Source: Prevotella sp. UBA2725 (GTDB lineage Bacteria; Bacteroidota; Bacteroidia; Bacteroidales; Bacteroidaceae). Taken from it: DNA of 64,000 nucleotides. A program made the position numbers and the translations under genes. The stretch covers positions 1 to 64,000 of the forward strand of contig DEKJ01000035.1 of the NCBI GenBank assembly GCA_002353825.1, given 5' to 3'. Shown one piece after another: positions 18,394 through 27,301 of the stretch. Each line of letters starts with the position of its first letter. The first letter of the stretch is position 1. The notes under the pieces were generated by a model. The model was not told where the DNA came from. It ran no database searches and saw nothing but the letters and a program-made list of their open reading frames with translations.

Positions 18394-20115
18394 TCAATAC
18401 TCTATTTCTGTGATATATAAATCAGCTTCAAATTTATTTTCTTCCTCACATTCAAGCCAGCCACCAACAACACTTTGCGTATCTGTATCAAGAAAAGCAG
18501 AACGAACAATCTGGTTGATCATTGACTCATCCTTCTTTGCTATACTGTAATAAGTTGTTTCGCCATGGTAATGATTGCGGATAGCAATCTCACCCGTGCT
18601 GATATTTGGCAAAGTATAAACAAATCGCTCTGGACTCGGAAAATAATCCTTAGAATCCTTGATTGTTTTGTAATAAACTTTATCGGCTACAATGGAACCG
18701 CTTCGTCCAATGAATATTACGGCATGGTCGGAATTCTCAACAAAGCGTTCTTTTCCTTCTGCATTCAGAAGTAGTTCTGTTGCTATGAATCCCAAGCGAC
18801 CTAACATGTCCATCTTATAGAAACGAGGATAGTTGGCTACATGACTTTTATACAGTTCTGTAAGCATCTGCTTTCCTGTGGCCTTGGTCTCTATCTTTTT
18901 ACCATCTATTTCTATAGATGATGGAAGAATGTGCACGTGGTGGGTCTGCTTCAGACAGAGGTCACCTTTTTTGCAGCGTTCTGTCTCCTTAAGATATTTG
19001 TCTTGCGTCATCAATATGGCAGCATTGCATCCGCCAAACCCCGATAACATCTTTACAAAGCTTTGGTTTTCTGTAGACTCGCCATTAACATTCAACCCCT
19101 CATCACCTATCACCTTTATTCGCCCCGATACTCCTAATTCTGAGAAGCCTTTAGTAGGGAGAATGACATGATGGTTCATCGCTTCCATAGAAACAACAGT
19201 TTCTAGAACGCCACAAGCACCCATCGTATGCCCGTAGCATCCTTTGTATCCATTCACAGGAATAGATGACAGTCCAGCACGCTCTATAGCTACCGACTCC
19301 ATTTGATCGTTGAACAAAGTGGCTGTGCCGTGAGCATTGATAAATGCTATGTCTTCTTTCGGGATGCCATGTGTAGCTTTTTGTAGAGCCTTCATAGCTC
19401 CTATTCCGTCTTTTGCAGGAGCACTTAGATGGAAAGCATCGTTGCGCATAACTCCGTCTGCAAGTTGCCATCCGCAGCCTTCGTCTCGGCTGAGAATCAT
19501 CGTAGCAGCAGCCTCACCAAGGTTTAATCCATTACGATTAATATCAAAGGGCCGACATGGATTGGGTGACATGGCTTTAAGTGATTGGAAGCCAGAGATA
19601 ATGAACTTACTCTGACATTCGACACCGCAAACAATAACATGATCGTAAAGACCCAACTCAATGAGCCTTTGAGCAAGAATTAGGGCTGAAAGCCCGGAGA
19701 TACAAGCATTGTCAACAACGATTGGCTCTGTCTCTAAGCCAAGGCGCTCAGAGATCAACTTTGCACTACTTATCGGTAGACAACGCTCGCTCATGTTCTC
19801 TTTTCCCAACAATTCAATATTACCCTTCGTTGTACTAAAAATAAGCACAGTGCGTTTAGTAGACAACGAAACATTAGCTTGTTTGACAGCGTTCGTGATA
19901 GAAGCCCAGGCAAATGACTCCAAGCGCGTGAATCCTTCCTGATGAGCATCGGCTGTCTGCTCGTCAGAAAACAATGACGCCATGAAATCCTCTGGGATAT
20001 CCCAATGATCATGCCATCTGCGGATAGACGAACGTCCTTGCAGCACCGCATTGAAATTTTCTGTAGCAGTGTTGCCCAAGGGTGAAATAATGTTGTATGA
20101 TAATACGGAGACCAT
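18394..20115 (-). CDS. beta-ketoacyl synthase with C-terminal KS-like domain (KS2)
   Basis: A 573-residue ketosynthase with the catalytic elements DNACISGLSA, NAHGTATLFND and CYGHTMGACG; the N-terminal condensing domain ends near GFGGCNAAI. As in KS1, about 190 C-terminal residues look like a ketosynthase N-terminal fragment (RFVYTLPNISTGEIAIRNHY) without a nucleophilic cysteine. The ATG at 20115 starts 2 bases after the LPLAT stop; an ATG at 20133 overlaps that gene. KS1/KS2 may form a heterodimer (KS with a chain-length or initiation partner), although both retain active-site residues. Confidence 0.85.
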   Translation of the reverse strand: MVSVLSYNIISPLGNTATENFNAVLQGRSSIRRWHDHWDIPEDFMASLFSDEQTADAHQEGFTRLESFAWASITNAVKQANVSLSTKRTVLIFSTTKGNIELLGKENMSERCLPISSAKLISERLGLETEPIVVDNACISGLSALILAQRLIELGLYDHVIVCGVECQSKFIISGFQSLKAMSPNPCRPFDINRNGLNLGEAAATMILSRDEGCGWQLADGVMRNDAFHLSAPAKDGIGAMKALQKATHGIPKEDIAFINAHGTATLFNDQMESVAIERAGLSSIPVNGYKGCYGHTMGACGVLETVVSMEAMNHHVILPTKGFSELGVSGRIKVIGDEGLNVNGESTENQSFVKMLSGFGGCNAAILMTQDKYLKETERCKKGDLCLKQTHHVHILPSSIEIDGKKIETKATGKQMLTELYKSHVANYPRFYKMDMLGRLGFIATELLLNAEGKERFVENSDHAVIFIGRSGSIVADKVYYKTIKDSKDYFPSPERFVYTLPNISTGEIAIRNHYHGETTYYSIAKKDESMINQIVRSAFLDTDTQSVVGGWLECEEENKFEADLYITEIEY

Positions 20116-20117
20116 GA

Positions 20118-21002
20118 TTATTGCTCGTTCCAAAAATCAAAATAGTTGTACCATTGCTCTGGGTATTTCTTCAACACGCAGTCTAACTCACTTGCGTATC
20201 CGTCAGCTAACTGTTGAATTTGCTGCTTTCGGGGAGCTTCTTTATCATAGTTCAATGCTTTAACATAGGCGGTATACCCCGTAATACTTGTCTTCATCAC
20301 GTTGACTGTGATTACATCCAATCCTCGCATTGCAGCCACACTGAAGGGACCCGAAGGGAGCTGAGCCTTTGCTCCTAAAAGGATTACATTCACTGTCTTA
20401 TGAGATCCTAAAGCTCTGTCAGCAGGAATGCTCATTATTTCTCCGTCAGCTAAAGCACGGTCAATCTCGAAAAGATGACTCATGTCTTTTCTAACGGGAA
20501 TCATGTGAATGCGAGAATGTTTAAAGAGTCGTTGGCGGCCTTGCATAATTGATTCTTTCTCTCCGGCAAAGACAAGCGCATTGAAAGGCTTTCGGTCAGA
20601 GACGAGTTCATAACCCGCCATTTCATAACACCCGACATGGGCACTAAGCATGACAAAGCCGGGGTCTTTAGCAGCAAGGCTTTTGAAGAGATCATAGTTC
20701 TCGACTCGTAATTTAAAGCGTTTGCCAGCAAACATGGCAAAGCGATCAATGACAACCTGAGAAAAAAGAACAAGATTGACATACGACTTCCAAAGACTTT
20801 TCGCGCAACCATAATGATGGCGGTGACGAAAATAGCTATATGCATGGCGCGTAGCAGGAGAGAAGATGACACAGAAGGGAATGACAAACACTGCTGCGAA
20901 CACATACCAAAGTCGAACGTCGGTATGACGTAAGGCTCCGATAAGCCAGCGGTGCATGAAGCCTGTTCCGAAAGTTGTACCTTCCCACGCTTGTTCTGCC
21001 AT
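20118..21002 (-). CDS. LpxL/HtrB-type acyltransferase (LPLAT)
   Basis: A 294-residue membrane-anchored acyltransferase. A hydrophobic helix (YVFAAVFVIPFCVIF) is followed by the catalytic region SAHVGCYEMAG (the HX4D/E motif has Glu, as in LpxL relatives) and IPADRALG. The C-terminal YPEQWYNYFDFW matches the P-E-Q-W/Y-x-W/F-x-x-x-W end of this family. In aryl-polyene/flexirubin loci it attaches the polyene acyl chain to a lipid acceptor. It lies 48 bp after the methyltransferase gene. Confidence 0.87.
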   Translation of the reverse strand: MAEQAWEGTTFGTGFMHRWLIGALRHTDVRLWYVFAAVFVIPFCVIFSPATRHAYSYFRHRHHYGCAKSLWKSYVNLVLFSQVVIDRFAMFAGKRFKLRVENYDLFKSLAAKDPGFVMLSAHVGCYEMAGYELVSDRKPFNALVFAGEKESIMQGRQRLFKHSRIHMIPVRKDMSHLFEIDRALADGEIMSIPADRALGSHKTVNVILLGAKAQLPSGPFSVAAMRGLDVITVNVMKTSITGYTAYVKALNYDKEAPRKQQIQQLADGYASELDCVLKKYPEQWYNYFDFWNEQ

Positions 21003-21050
21003 AAACTCTTCTTGTTCTCTTTTATTGATTATTTTTGTATTGCTTAAGTC

Positions 21051-22157
21051 CTATGCTTTTTTCTTAACTACAAGGATTGAGTGACCTTGACCAAGATGAT
21101 CATGAATTTGTTCAACTTCGAGTCCTGCCTCATCAATGCATTTCTCCATGTCCTCAGTATTGTACATCTTTGAATTGCCGTTAGCCAATGCAGCAAAGTA
21201 AAGACTTGTCATTGTAAGGCACAATGTAGCCGGTTCAAACTTTTGACGGTCCCACAATGTCTCCATTATGTAAATGCGTGTATTATTGGTCATTGCAACC
21301 CGCGCACGCCTGAGGATGCTCACGATCTGCTCCATGCTGAAACAATCTAGGAACTGACTCATCCAAATAGCATCAGGGCCCTCAACTGTTTTAGGGAACG
21401 ACTGATTTTCATCAAGTAGATTAATACCGTAGCCTTTGATACGCTCATGCCCTGGCTGATCTTTGACATTCTCCTTCATCATCGCAATTTGTTGCGGAAG
21501 GTCGAGAACGGTTATCTGAGCCTCAGAACTGTAGCTAACGCAATGAAGGGCCCATTTGCCTGTGTTTCCTCCAACATCGTAGAGGGTACGGACATGATGC
21601 TCGTCAAACACAATACGAAGTGCATCAGGGAAAGACGACTCACTGTAAAAATGATCGAAACCGAACCAACTTTTCTGCACGTCTTTAGGAAGGCTTGAGA
21701 GGCCTTCATAAATCGTGGGCCATGAACCGAAGTGGCGCAAGCCCACGGGCTTGCCTTCTTTTAATGACTCCTCAAGGTGAAACCAACCTTCATAGTTGAC
21801 GTCATGATTGAAATCTATATTGACACGTGTTGCCGGATCATTGAGAAGGAACCATCCTGTTTTAGACAAAGAAAAACGGTTTGTGTCTGGGTCAACGAGC
21901 ACTGTGCCGATACTTAAAGATGCTTCTAACAAGCATTTAATAGCATAATCGGACAAATGAGTTTTACTGACGATCTCTGCTCGTGTTATGCCTTTGTCGC
22001 TGTCTCTGAGAAAGTCCAAAATTCCCCACTTCACCATTAACCGGGAAGCCTGAAAGATAGCAGGCCCCCAAGCAATGTACTCAGCTAATCGCTGAGCCTC
22101 TCGCGCAGTCATATGCTCAGAGGTATATTTTTCTATTAATGATTCAGATAAATACAT
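21051..22157 (-). CDS. SAM-dependent O-methyltransferase (plant COMT-like)
   Basis: A 368-residue class I methyltransferase with an N-terminal winged-helix dimerisation domain (about 20-110; SDYAIKCLLEASLSIGTV) and a SAM-binding domain (about 185-350) with motif I LYDVGGNTGKWAL and ITVLDLPQQ. This is the O-methyltransferase_2 family, which methylates aromatic or polyketide hydroxyls. I start at the ATG at 22157; the longer frame from 22205 overlaps the upstream gene. It is a plausible tailoring enzyme for an aryl head group. Confidence 0.85.
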   Translation of the reverse strand: MYLSESLIEKYTSEHMTAREAQRLAEYIAWGPAIFQASRLMVKWGILDFLRDSDKGITRAEIVSKTHLSDYAIKCLLEASLSIGTVLVDPDTNRFSLSKTGWFLLNDPATRVNIDFNHDVNYEGWFHLEESLKEGKPVGLRHFGSWPTIYEGLSSLPKDVQKSWFGFDHFYSESSFPDALRIVFDEHHVRTLYDVGGNTGKWALHCVSYSSEAQITVLDLPQQIAMMKENVKDQPGHERIKGYGINLLDENQSFPKTVEGPDAIWMSQFLDCFSMEQIVSILRRARVAMTNNTRIYIMETLWDRQKFEPATLCLTMTSLYFAALANGNSKMYNTEDMEKCIDEAGLEVEQIHDHLGQGHSILVVKKKA

Positions 22158-22173
22158 GAAAAGTAAAACATGA

Positions 22174-22755
22174 TTATTCGATTCCAACCTTGGAGAGGAC
22201 ACCATCTATACGATCGCGCACTGTAGGGTCATAGCCAAGTCCTTTGCAAACAACCTTGCCAAACTTTTTGCCTGCACTCTTCATGCCGTCGCCCCAAAGA
22301 TTGGACATAGAGCCCAATGTACCGCCCTTACCATTGACTACAAACTCTGCCATCACTTTTCCAGACGCAGTTTCCACAAATGTACACTCAATGGTGTTGT
22401 CTCCTTTGCGAGTGATGTTACCTGGGCGGATATACACTGTATATTTACGCCCTTTATCGTTTGATAAAAACAATCCTACATTCTCCAATTGCTTGTTAGC
22501 ATTCGAAATAAAGTCGTTAATCCTTGGCTTGAGCTCATTTTCATATTCATTCTTGGCATTATATTCAGGCTGCTCCGTTTGACGAACCTCAAGCCAGTTT
22601 TTAGGTGAAAAGCCGGCAATCGTAAGATTCTTCCAGTCTACTACATAGCTCACACCTTGCTCTCCTTTGAGGAAAGCAAAAGAAACCTTGTCTGCACCCC
22701 ATATTGAAATAGTGGCAATAAAGCACATCATGAGCAAAAGCATTGCTTTTTTCAT
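22174..22755 (-). CDS. secreted protein of unknown function, first gene of the polyene-like operon
   Basis: The product from the ATG at 22755 has 193 residues and a typical signal peptide (MKKAMLLLMMCFIATISIWG). The mature part reads like a small beta-rich domain followed by a glycine-rich segment (NGKGGTLGSMSNLWGDGMKSAGKKFG) and an amphipathic tail. No family is recognised with confidence. An ATG at 22809 (A-rich leader) is an alternative; the ATG at 22845 falls at the transcript start expected from the promoter and is unlikely. Confidence 0.65.
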   Translation of the reverse strand: MKKAMLLLMMCFIATISIWGADKVSFAFLKGEQGVSYVVDWKNLTIAGFSPKNWLEVRQTEQPEYNAKNEYENELKPRINDFISNANKQLENVGLFLSNDKGRKYTVYIRPGNITRKGDNTIECTFVETASGKVMAEFVVNGKGGTLGSMSNLWGDGMKSAGKKFGKVVCKGLGYDPTVRDRIDGVLSKVGIE

Positions 22756-22851
22756 GCTGACCGTTCTGTTAACTTCTCTCATATCTGTAATTTTTGTATG
22801 GATATTCATTATGTTTTTCTTTTTGTAGATTTCAAAAATCCACATTTAGTG

Positions 22852-22882
22852 CAAAGTTAAGACTTTTAGCTGAAAAGACAAA
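22852..22882 (-). promoter_or_regulatory. promoter of the polyene-like operon
   Basis: On the minus strand TTTG (complement of 22879-22882), 19 bases, then TAACTTTG (complement of 22852-22859): a near-perfect Bacteroidota promoter. All 14 genes down to 8100 follow on the same strand with short gaps or overlaps, so this is the likely operon promoter. Confidence 0.8.
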
Positions 22883-22908
22883 GATTTTTTGAAGTTTTAG
22901 AGATTTCC

Positions 22909-22941
22909 TTTTGAATAATTATCATGAAAATCTTATCTTTG
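22909..22941 (+). promoter_or_regulatory. promoter of the YGHI-repeat protein gene
   Basis: TTTTG at 22909-22913, 20 bases, then TATCTTTG at 22934-22941, about 48 bases before the ATG at 22990. It is divergent from the operon promoter just upstream. Confidence 0.75.
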
Positions 22942-22989
22942 CAAAAAAGTTCAACGTGGGAATATTCCTACAAATAAAATATACGAATT

Positions 22990-23418
22990 ATGAAAGGGTT
23001 TGTAATCATCGCGATGCTTGCTTTATCATCTTTGGCAACATTTGCTCAAAGTAACAAAACTGTTGAGACTCAGAAAGATCAATATGGTCATATCACTGGT
23101 ACTGCTACTACGATTACAGATAGTCGTGGCAATCAGAAGACTGTTTATAAGGATCAGTATGGCCATATTACAGGTACAAGTGAAGCCCGGCCAACCTTCG
23201 GTGGAAGAGTTCAGACGACATACAAAGATCAATATGGGCATATCAAGGGTTCAAGCGAGACCCGTTCTTCTTATGGGAACCGCAGCATAACTACTTATAA
23301 AGATCAGTATGGTCACATTACAGGTTCAAGCGAGACTCGAACTAATAATTTAGGAAAGTCCACTACAACCTACAAAGACAAATATGGACATATAAAGGGC
23401 ACTAGCAATACGCATTGA
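22990..23418 (+). CDS. small secreted tandem-repeat protein (YGHI repeats)
   Basis: A 142-residue protein: signal peptide (MKGFVIIAMLALSSLATFAQ) followed by five copies of a ~24-residue unit centred on KDQYGHI(T/K)G(T/S)(S/A)E(A/T)R, the last as KDKYGHIKGTSNT. The repeats are Tyr-, Gly-, Ser- and Thr-rich, fitting a beta-strand repeat exported to the periplasm or cell surface. The DNA period is about 72 bp, so copy number could change by slippage. No function is known to me. Confidence 0.8.
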   Translation: MKGFVIIAMLALSSLATFAQSNKTVETQKDQYGHITGTATTITDSRGNQKTVYKDQYGHITGTSEARPTFGGRVQTTYKDQYGHIKGSSETRSSYGNRSITTYKDQYGHITGSSETRTNNLGKSTTTYKDKYGHIKGTSNTH

Positions 23419-23422
23419 TTGC

Positions 23423-23510
23423 GATAAAGCAAGAATCGTTTTGCGATTCAACAGAAAAGGCAAGTCGATTTAATCGTAGTCGACTTGCCTTTTCACTTAA
23501 ATCGCTGTGC
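23423..23510. repeat. 22-bp-period intergenic array between convergent genes
   Basis: Units start at 23423, 23445, 23467 and 23489 (gataaag, gattcaacag, gatttaatcg, then a variant), and a further gattcc follows at 23511, all 22 bp apart. The word gcgattcaacag is identical to that at 40-51 upstream of nrdA, so the two arrays belong to one family. Confidence 0.65.
23454..23494. terminator. bidirectional terminator hairpin
   Basis: A perfect 15-bp inverted repeat (23454-23468 with 23480-23494) with an 11-base loop, A-rich on the left arm and T-rich on the right (aaaaggcaag / cttgcctttt), between the convergent genes ending at 23418 and 23517. Its arms coincide with units of the 22-bp array. Confidence 0.75.
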
Positions 23511-23516
23511 GATTCC

Positions 23517-26500
23517 TTATGAAATGCCGCAACGTTTCAAACAGTCTTTTACGTCCTTTGGACTCGTCTTCAAAGGCTGTCCCAGTGTCGTGTCGCTTCG
23601 GTTTAATATTCCGCTTAGGAATGACTGTTCGTTGCCAGGTGCAATTTCATAGGCTAGAGTTTCCTTCGAGATGCCCTCTTTCCACAGTCGCTGACCTTTA
23701 TCCTGCAATCTGCCAGACTCTATGTTTGAAAGGGCATCAACCCTTACCATGATGCGACCTTTAGAATTATCTTCCTTATTGACACTTATCAAAGCGTCAT
23801 CATCTGTAGCTATGGTCGCAAAGAGAAGTTTTGCTCCTGTAAAGCGAAGATACTCGCGATAATCAACGAAGCGTAAAAGTTCTCGCACAGGAACTTTATT
23901 GACGGTACCATCGTCATAACCTAAAATAAGGTTGCCGTCTTGTGCCTCTTCATCATATATAGCAAGGGTCAATTCCGTACTTTCATCATAGTCGTAATCG
24001 GATATCTTGCTGAATTTTCCGTTGGGAAGGAACTTGAAGAATGCTACAGAAGGTCTGTAATCACCACAACCATCATCAATAAGAGAGTTCGTTCTACACG
24101 TACTCGTACTTATTTTCTCAATCGGGCTTGACTTAGTGGAGACATTGCTTGTACTGATCGTAGCCTCAACTTTGTTTAAGTTATGATTAGGATCAGATGG
24201 CTTGCTCAAATTGAGATGAAATGATTCTTCTGCTTGCATCCGCTGAAGCTTTTCCTTACGCCTGACGTTATATGCATCGAAGTCCTGCTTTGAAAGATAG
24301 CGCTTGCCATTATCCTGACGGAAATACCAAACGCCATACAGACTGACACCTTCCGGACAAGGCTCAATATCTATCTCTAAGACATACTTACCACTCTTCT
24401 CACCTATGTCCCATTTCGAATGAATGAAGGTTGTAGCATAGTTGCCAAAACGAATGGCGCATTGGTCAAGAATATAGCGCTGATATTTATCACGATCTCC
24501 ATTGAACTCCTTGTACTCTAGGTCGTTTTCGACTCCAATACCAGCACCACTGTTGTTTGCGCCGATATAAACCGTGCCACCATAGGCATTGAGGAAAGAA
24601 GCTATAGCCTCAAGGACGTTGTCAGTACGAAGCCTTAGCTCTGGGCGCATATGATTGCCAGATGGATAGACAAGAGATTCCTTGTATTCTACCTTGTCAG
24701 TCTCTATGCCTAAGCCATAGGTGTCAAGGTTTGACTCATAACCTTTAAGATTAAGGTTGTCTTTGATACGATTGAAAATATCATTGGCCTGGCGGTCCAT
24801 ATTGTTTTCTTTCAGGATATTGTAGGCCATGACCAGGGAAGCTAACTTCTGAGTTGTACCGTCCTCCATACTGCGACATCGCCATAGCTCATCATCGTGA
24901 CCGCGATAGCCTAAATAGCTCACGATACGCAATTGGTGGAATTTTTCTGACATGGAAGTATCGGTTCCAAAAAGGTCTGGAGATGTGTTTTCCAAACTGT
25001 CGAGGCGATCAGAATCAATATGATCATTAACCGCAAAGTCGTAGAGAAGATAAATCAGTTCCAAACGTCCACGGTAATAGTTTGCTTGTGACTCCCAGCC
25101 TATCAAACGGCATAAGACACGTGAAAAAGCTAAATAGTTGTAAGAGCGTACATAATCGTCATCCGTAAATGCCATTCGGTCTAAAATTCGGATAATTTCT
25201 TTAACATATGACACGTCAAGAATGCGGTCGCTATTTTCAAAGTCATCTTTTACAATTTTGGAATCGCTTTTGTCTTCTTGTGGCTCTGTAGAATTATCTC
25301 CTCCTTCATCAGCATAGGCATAGTTTAACATGAGGTTGTGAAAAGCTTTGGCTAAATTCACAGGTTCCCCAATAGCCCGACCATCCACAGAGCAAAACAA
25401 ATGGAAGGTGCCGGAGGCTGTATTTTGATAGGTGGCTTTTACTAAGTCGCCAATATTATAATCTTCATCACAAGAGCCGGCTAAGCTGACGCTTTCTCCA
25501 TCGGGTGTAACAGCAGGGACAGGAATACGATGTTCTCCTCTATCCATAGCTTTTCCTAATGAGCAAATAACCTCATCTCCAGGAGAGTATAGCTCTTCGC
25601 TCACATAACGCTTTATCGTATTCTGCATGGAGAAATGGAACTTTCCATCCGTATCCATGTCTATTATCTCGGCTTCCATGCTTAGCATCTTTCCCATGTC
25701 ATCAGTGAACATCCATGGTTCAAGATGATGTATATAGCTCACAATGTCTTCTCCATAAAGGTAGCCACTCTCCTCTTTATCACCCTGAATGATACAATAA
25801 GCTTTTGACTTATTCTCATCTATAAACTCCACTCTTGTGATCTTGATCGTGACATGATCACCGATATTGTGTCTTATCTCTTTGGTTGTTGTAACAGAAT
25901 CTTCATTGCTAACAGTTTGTTTTTGCTCAAAGAATACATGCTCAATATCATCCCAAAGATTTTTACAATCTCTGACCGTTACTTTGCCAGATATCGGCCG
26001 GATCCATCTTCTATCTGCATATACTTGGAGGTTTTCCCACAACTTAAGGTTCTCAGGAAGTACAGTCTTCTCTTTCGCATTGCCTGAGAATAGGCTGATG
26101 CCTTCGGGAGATAGTACAAGACGATTGTTGCCACAGATAAAACTGTTTTGTGTGTCAATAGGCCACTTGTCAGCCAATGACTTGTAAGTTTTTAGAAGGA
26201 ATGTAACCTTATTGCTCGCTGTATCTGTGAGTTGATAAAAGGGACGAAAATATTTACTTCCAGTTAGATAGTTGAGAGCAAGTGTAAGCACTTGATGATT
26301 ATTGTATTCTTCCTTATAAGTAGAAAGAACACACAGGCGGGAAAAATTCAAACGTTCATCCGGTAGAGTGGAATCAAGGTTATCCTTGTTGTCGGCAAGA
26401 AGCAAAAGAATGGTGATAGCTTGGATCAGACTATTTACTAATTCTTCATTGTCTTCCTGTCGATCAACCTTAAGAACATTCTCCTCTATATATAGGTTAA

Positions 26501-27275
26501 GAACTTTTATTAATGTGCTCTTGAATGGTTCCTTGATCCATATTTCTAAAGGCCAACGTCGGATAATGTCAAACAGGCGTGTGACTGTAGCCGTCATCAA
26601 TGATGGATCATCGAGTAACAGACACGACATAATATTGAAGTTTTTTGCAGGATGGTAGACATAACCTGTTTTATCCAGTTTGTTGAGTATACCTTCAAGA
26701 AAATCCTTGCCTTTCTTTTCTTCTAAGAGTTTATCGGCTTCAATATAATAGGTCAATAATTCGATTAATGTAGTTAACCTTTGCTGATAAACTTCGCGTT
26801 CAAATTCATTGCAAAGACTCAGAAAATCAGATTCCTCCATAAACTTGGTACAATCTTCACGAACTATGTCTAAGTCTTGCTTCTGAGTTTCTAAAGTACT
26901 TATCCATTTACGACATTCACTCTCGAAAGACTTATCATCTACCTCATTCATCGTCAAGAGGTCAGTAAAGTCTTTTGTATCCCAATCTCGAGCAATTATA
27001 CAAATGATGTTATCAATCTTTTCAGGACTCAGCCGGCTTATATTGCTATATTCATCAGCATCCACTAATTCAATCTTGGGTCGCAATTGTGTATTGGCTG
27101 TTACAAGGCATCGTACCTCTTGACCTTTATTAAGTCGAAGCCCATTTGTATGTTGGAGATAGACTCGAAGCCCCGATTCATCCACTAACTCACAATAGTC
27201 TTGATGAATGGCCCTAATTTTGAATAAGTAGGTCTTGCCTACTTCATAGGTAATCTCATTCTTCACTTCTGTCAT
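23517..27275 (-). CDS. large protein with Schlafen-type AlbA_2 domain
   Basis: A 1252-residue cytoplasmic protein. The N-terminus (about 1-60) resembles a small beta-barrel nucleic-acid-binding domain (KTYLFKIRAIHQDYCEL, VYLQHTNGLRLNKGQEV), and similar KGD/EV-type barrel segments recur near 480-530 and 580-650. Residues about 860-1000 match the AlbA_2/Schlafen domain: E(Y/K)KESLVYP, IASFLNAYGGTVYIGANNSG, GIGVENDL. AlbA_2 proteins are found in regulators and in antiviral RNases. Residues in between are helical with no recognised domain. It is monocistronic. A role in stress or phage defence is possible but not shown. Confidence 0.75.
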   Translation of the reverse strand: MTEVKNEITYEVGKTYLFKIRAIHQDYCELVDESGLRVYLQHTNGLRLNKGQEVRCLVTANTQLRPKIELVDADEYSNISRLSPEKIDNIICIIARDWDTKDFTDLLTMNEVDDKSFESECRKWISTLETQKQDLDIVREDCTKFMEESDFLSLCNEFEREVYQQRLTTLIELLTYYIEADKLLEEKKGKDFLEGILNKLDKTGYVYHPAKNFNIMSCLLLDDPSLMTATVTRLFDIIRRWPLEIWIKEPFKSTLIKVLNLYIEENVLKVDRQEDNEELVNSLIQAITILLLLADNKDNLDSTLPDERLNFSRLCVLSTYKEEYNNHQVLTLALNYLTGSKYFRPFYQLTDTASNKVTFLLKTYKSLADKWPIDTQNSFICGNNRLVLSPEGISLFSGNAKEKTVLPENLKLWENLQVYADRRWIRPISGKVTVRDCKNLWDDIEHVFFEQKQTVSNEDSVTTTKEIRHNIGDHVTIKITRVEFIDENKSKAYCIIQGDKEESGYLYGEDIVSYIHHLEPWMFTDDMGKMLSMEAEIIDMDTDGKFHFSMQNTIKRYVSEELYSPGDEVICSLGKAMDRGEHRIPVPAVTPDGESVSLAGSCDEDYNIGDLVKATYQNTASGTFHLFCSVDGRAIGEPVNLAKAFHNLMLNYAYADEGGDNSTEPQEDKSDSKIVKDDFENSDRILDVSYVKEIIRILDRMAFTDDDYVRSYNYLAFSRVLCRLIGWESQANYYRGRLELIYLLYDFAVNDHIDSDRLDSLENTSPDLFGTDTSMSEKFHQLRIVSYLGYRGHDDELWRCRSMEDGTTQKLASLVMAYNILKENNMDRQANDIFNRIKDNLNLKGYESNLDTYGLGIETDKVEYKESLVYPSGNHMRPELRLRTDNVLEAIASFLNAYGGTVYIGANNSGAGIGVENDLEYKEFNGDRDKYQRYILDQCAIRFGNYATTFIHSKWDIGEKSGKYVLEIDIEPCPEGVSLYGVWYFRQDNGKRYLSKQDFDAYNVRRKEKLQRMQAEESFHLNLSKPSDPNHNLNKVEATISTSNVSTKSSPIEKISTSTCRTNSLIDDGCGDYRPSVAFFKFLPNGKFSKISDYDYDESTELTLAIYDEEAQDGNLILGYDDGTVNKVPVRELLRFVDYREYLRFTGAKLLFATIATDDDALISVNKEDNSKGRIMVRVDALSNIESGRLQDKGQRLWKEGISKETLAYEIAPGNEQSFLSGILNRSDTTLGQPLKTSPKDVKDCLKRCGIS

Positions 27276-27301
27276 ATTTGTCGCTTTTAAATTAATTTTC
27301 G

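Noticed and set aside
8100..22845. Calling the locus a complete flexirubin or dialkylresorcinol cluster
   Set aside because: DarA/DarB-type enzymes, ammonia-lyase and ketoreductases are missing, so only 'aryl-polyene/flexirubin-like' is supported.
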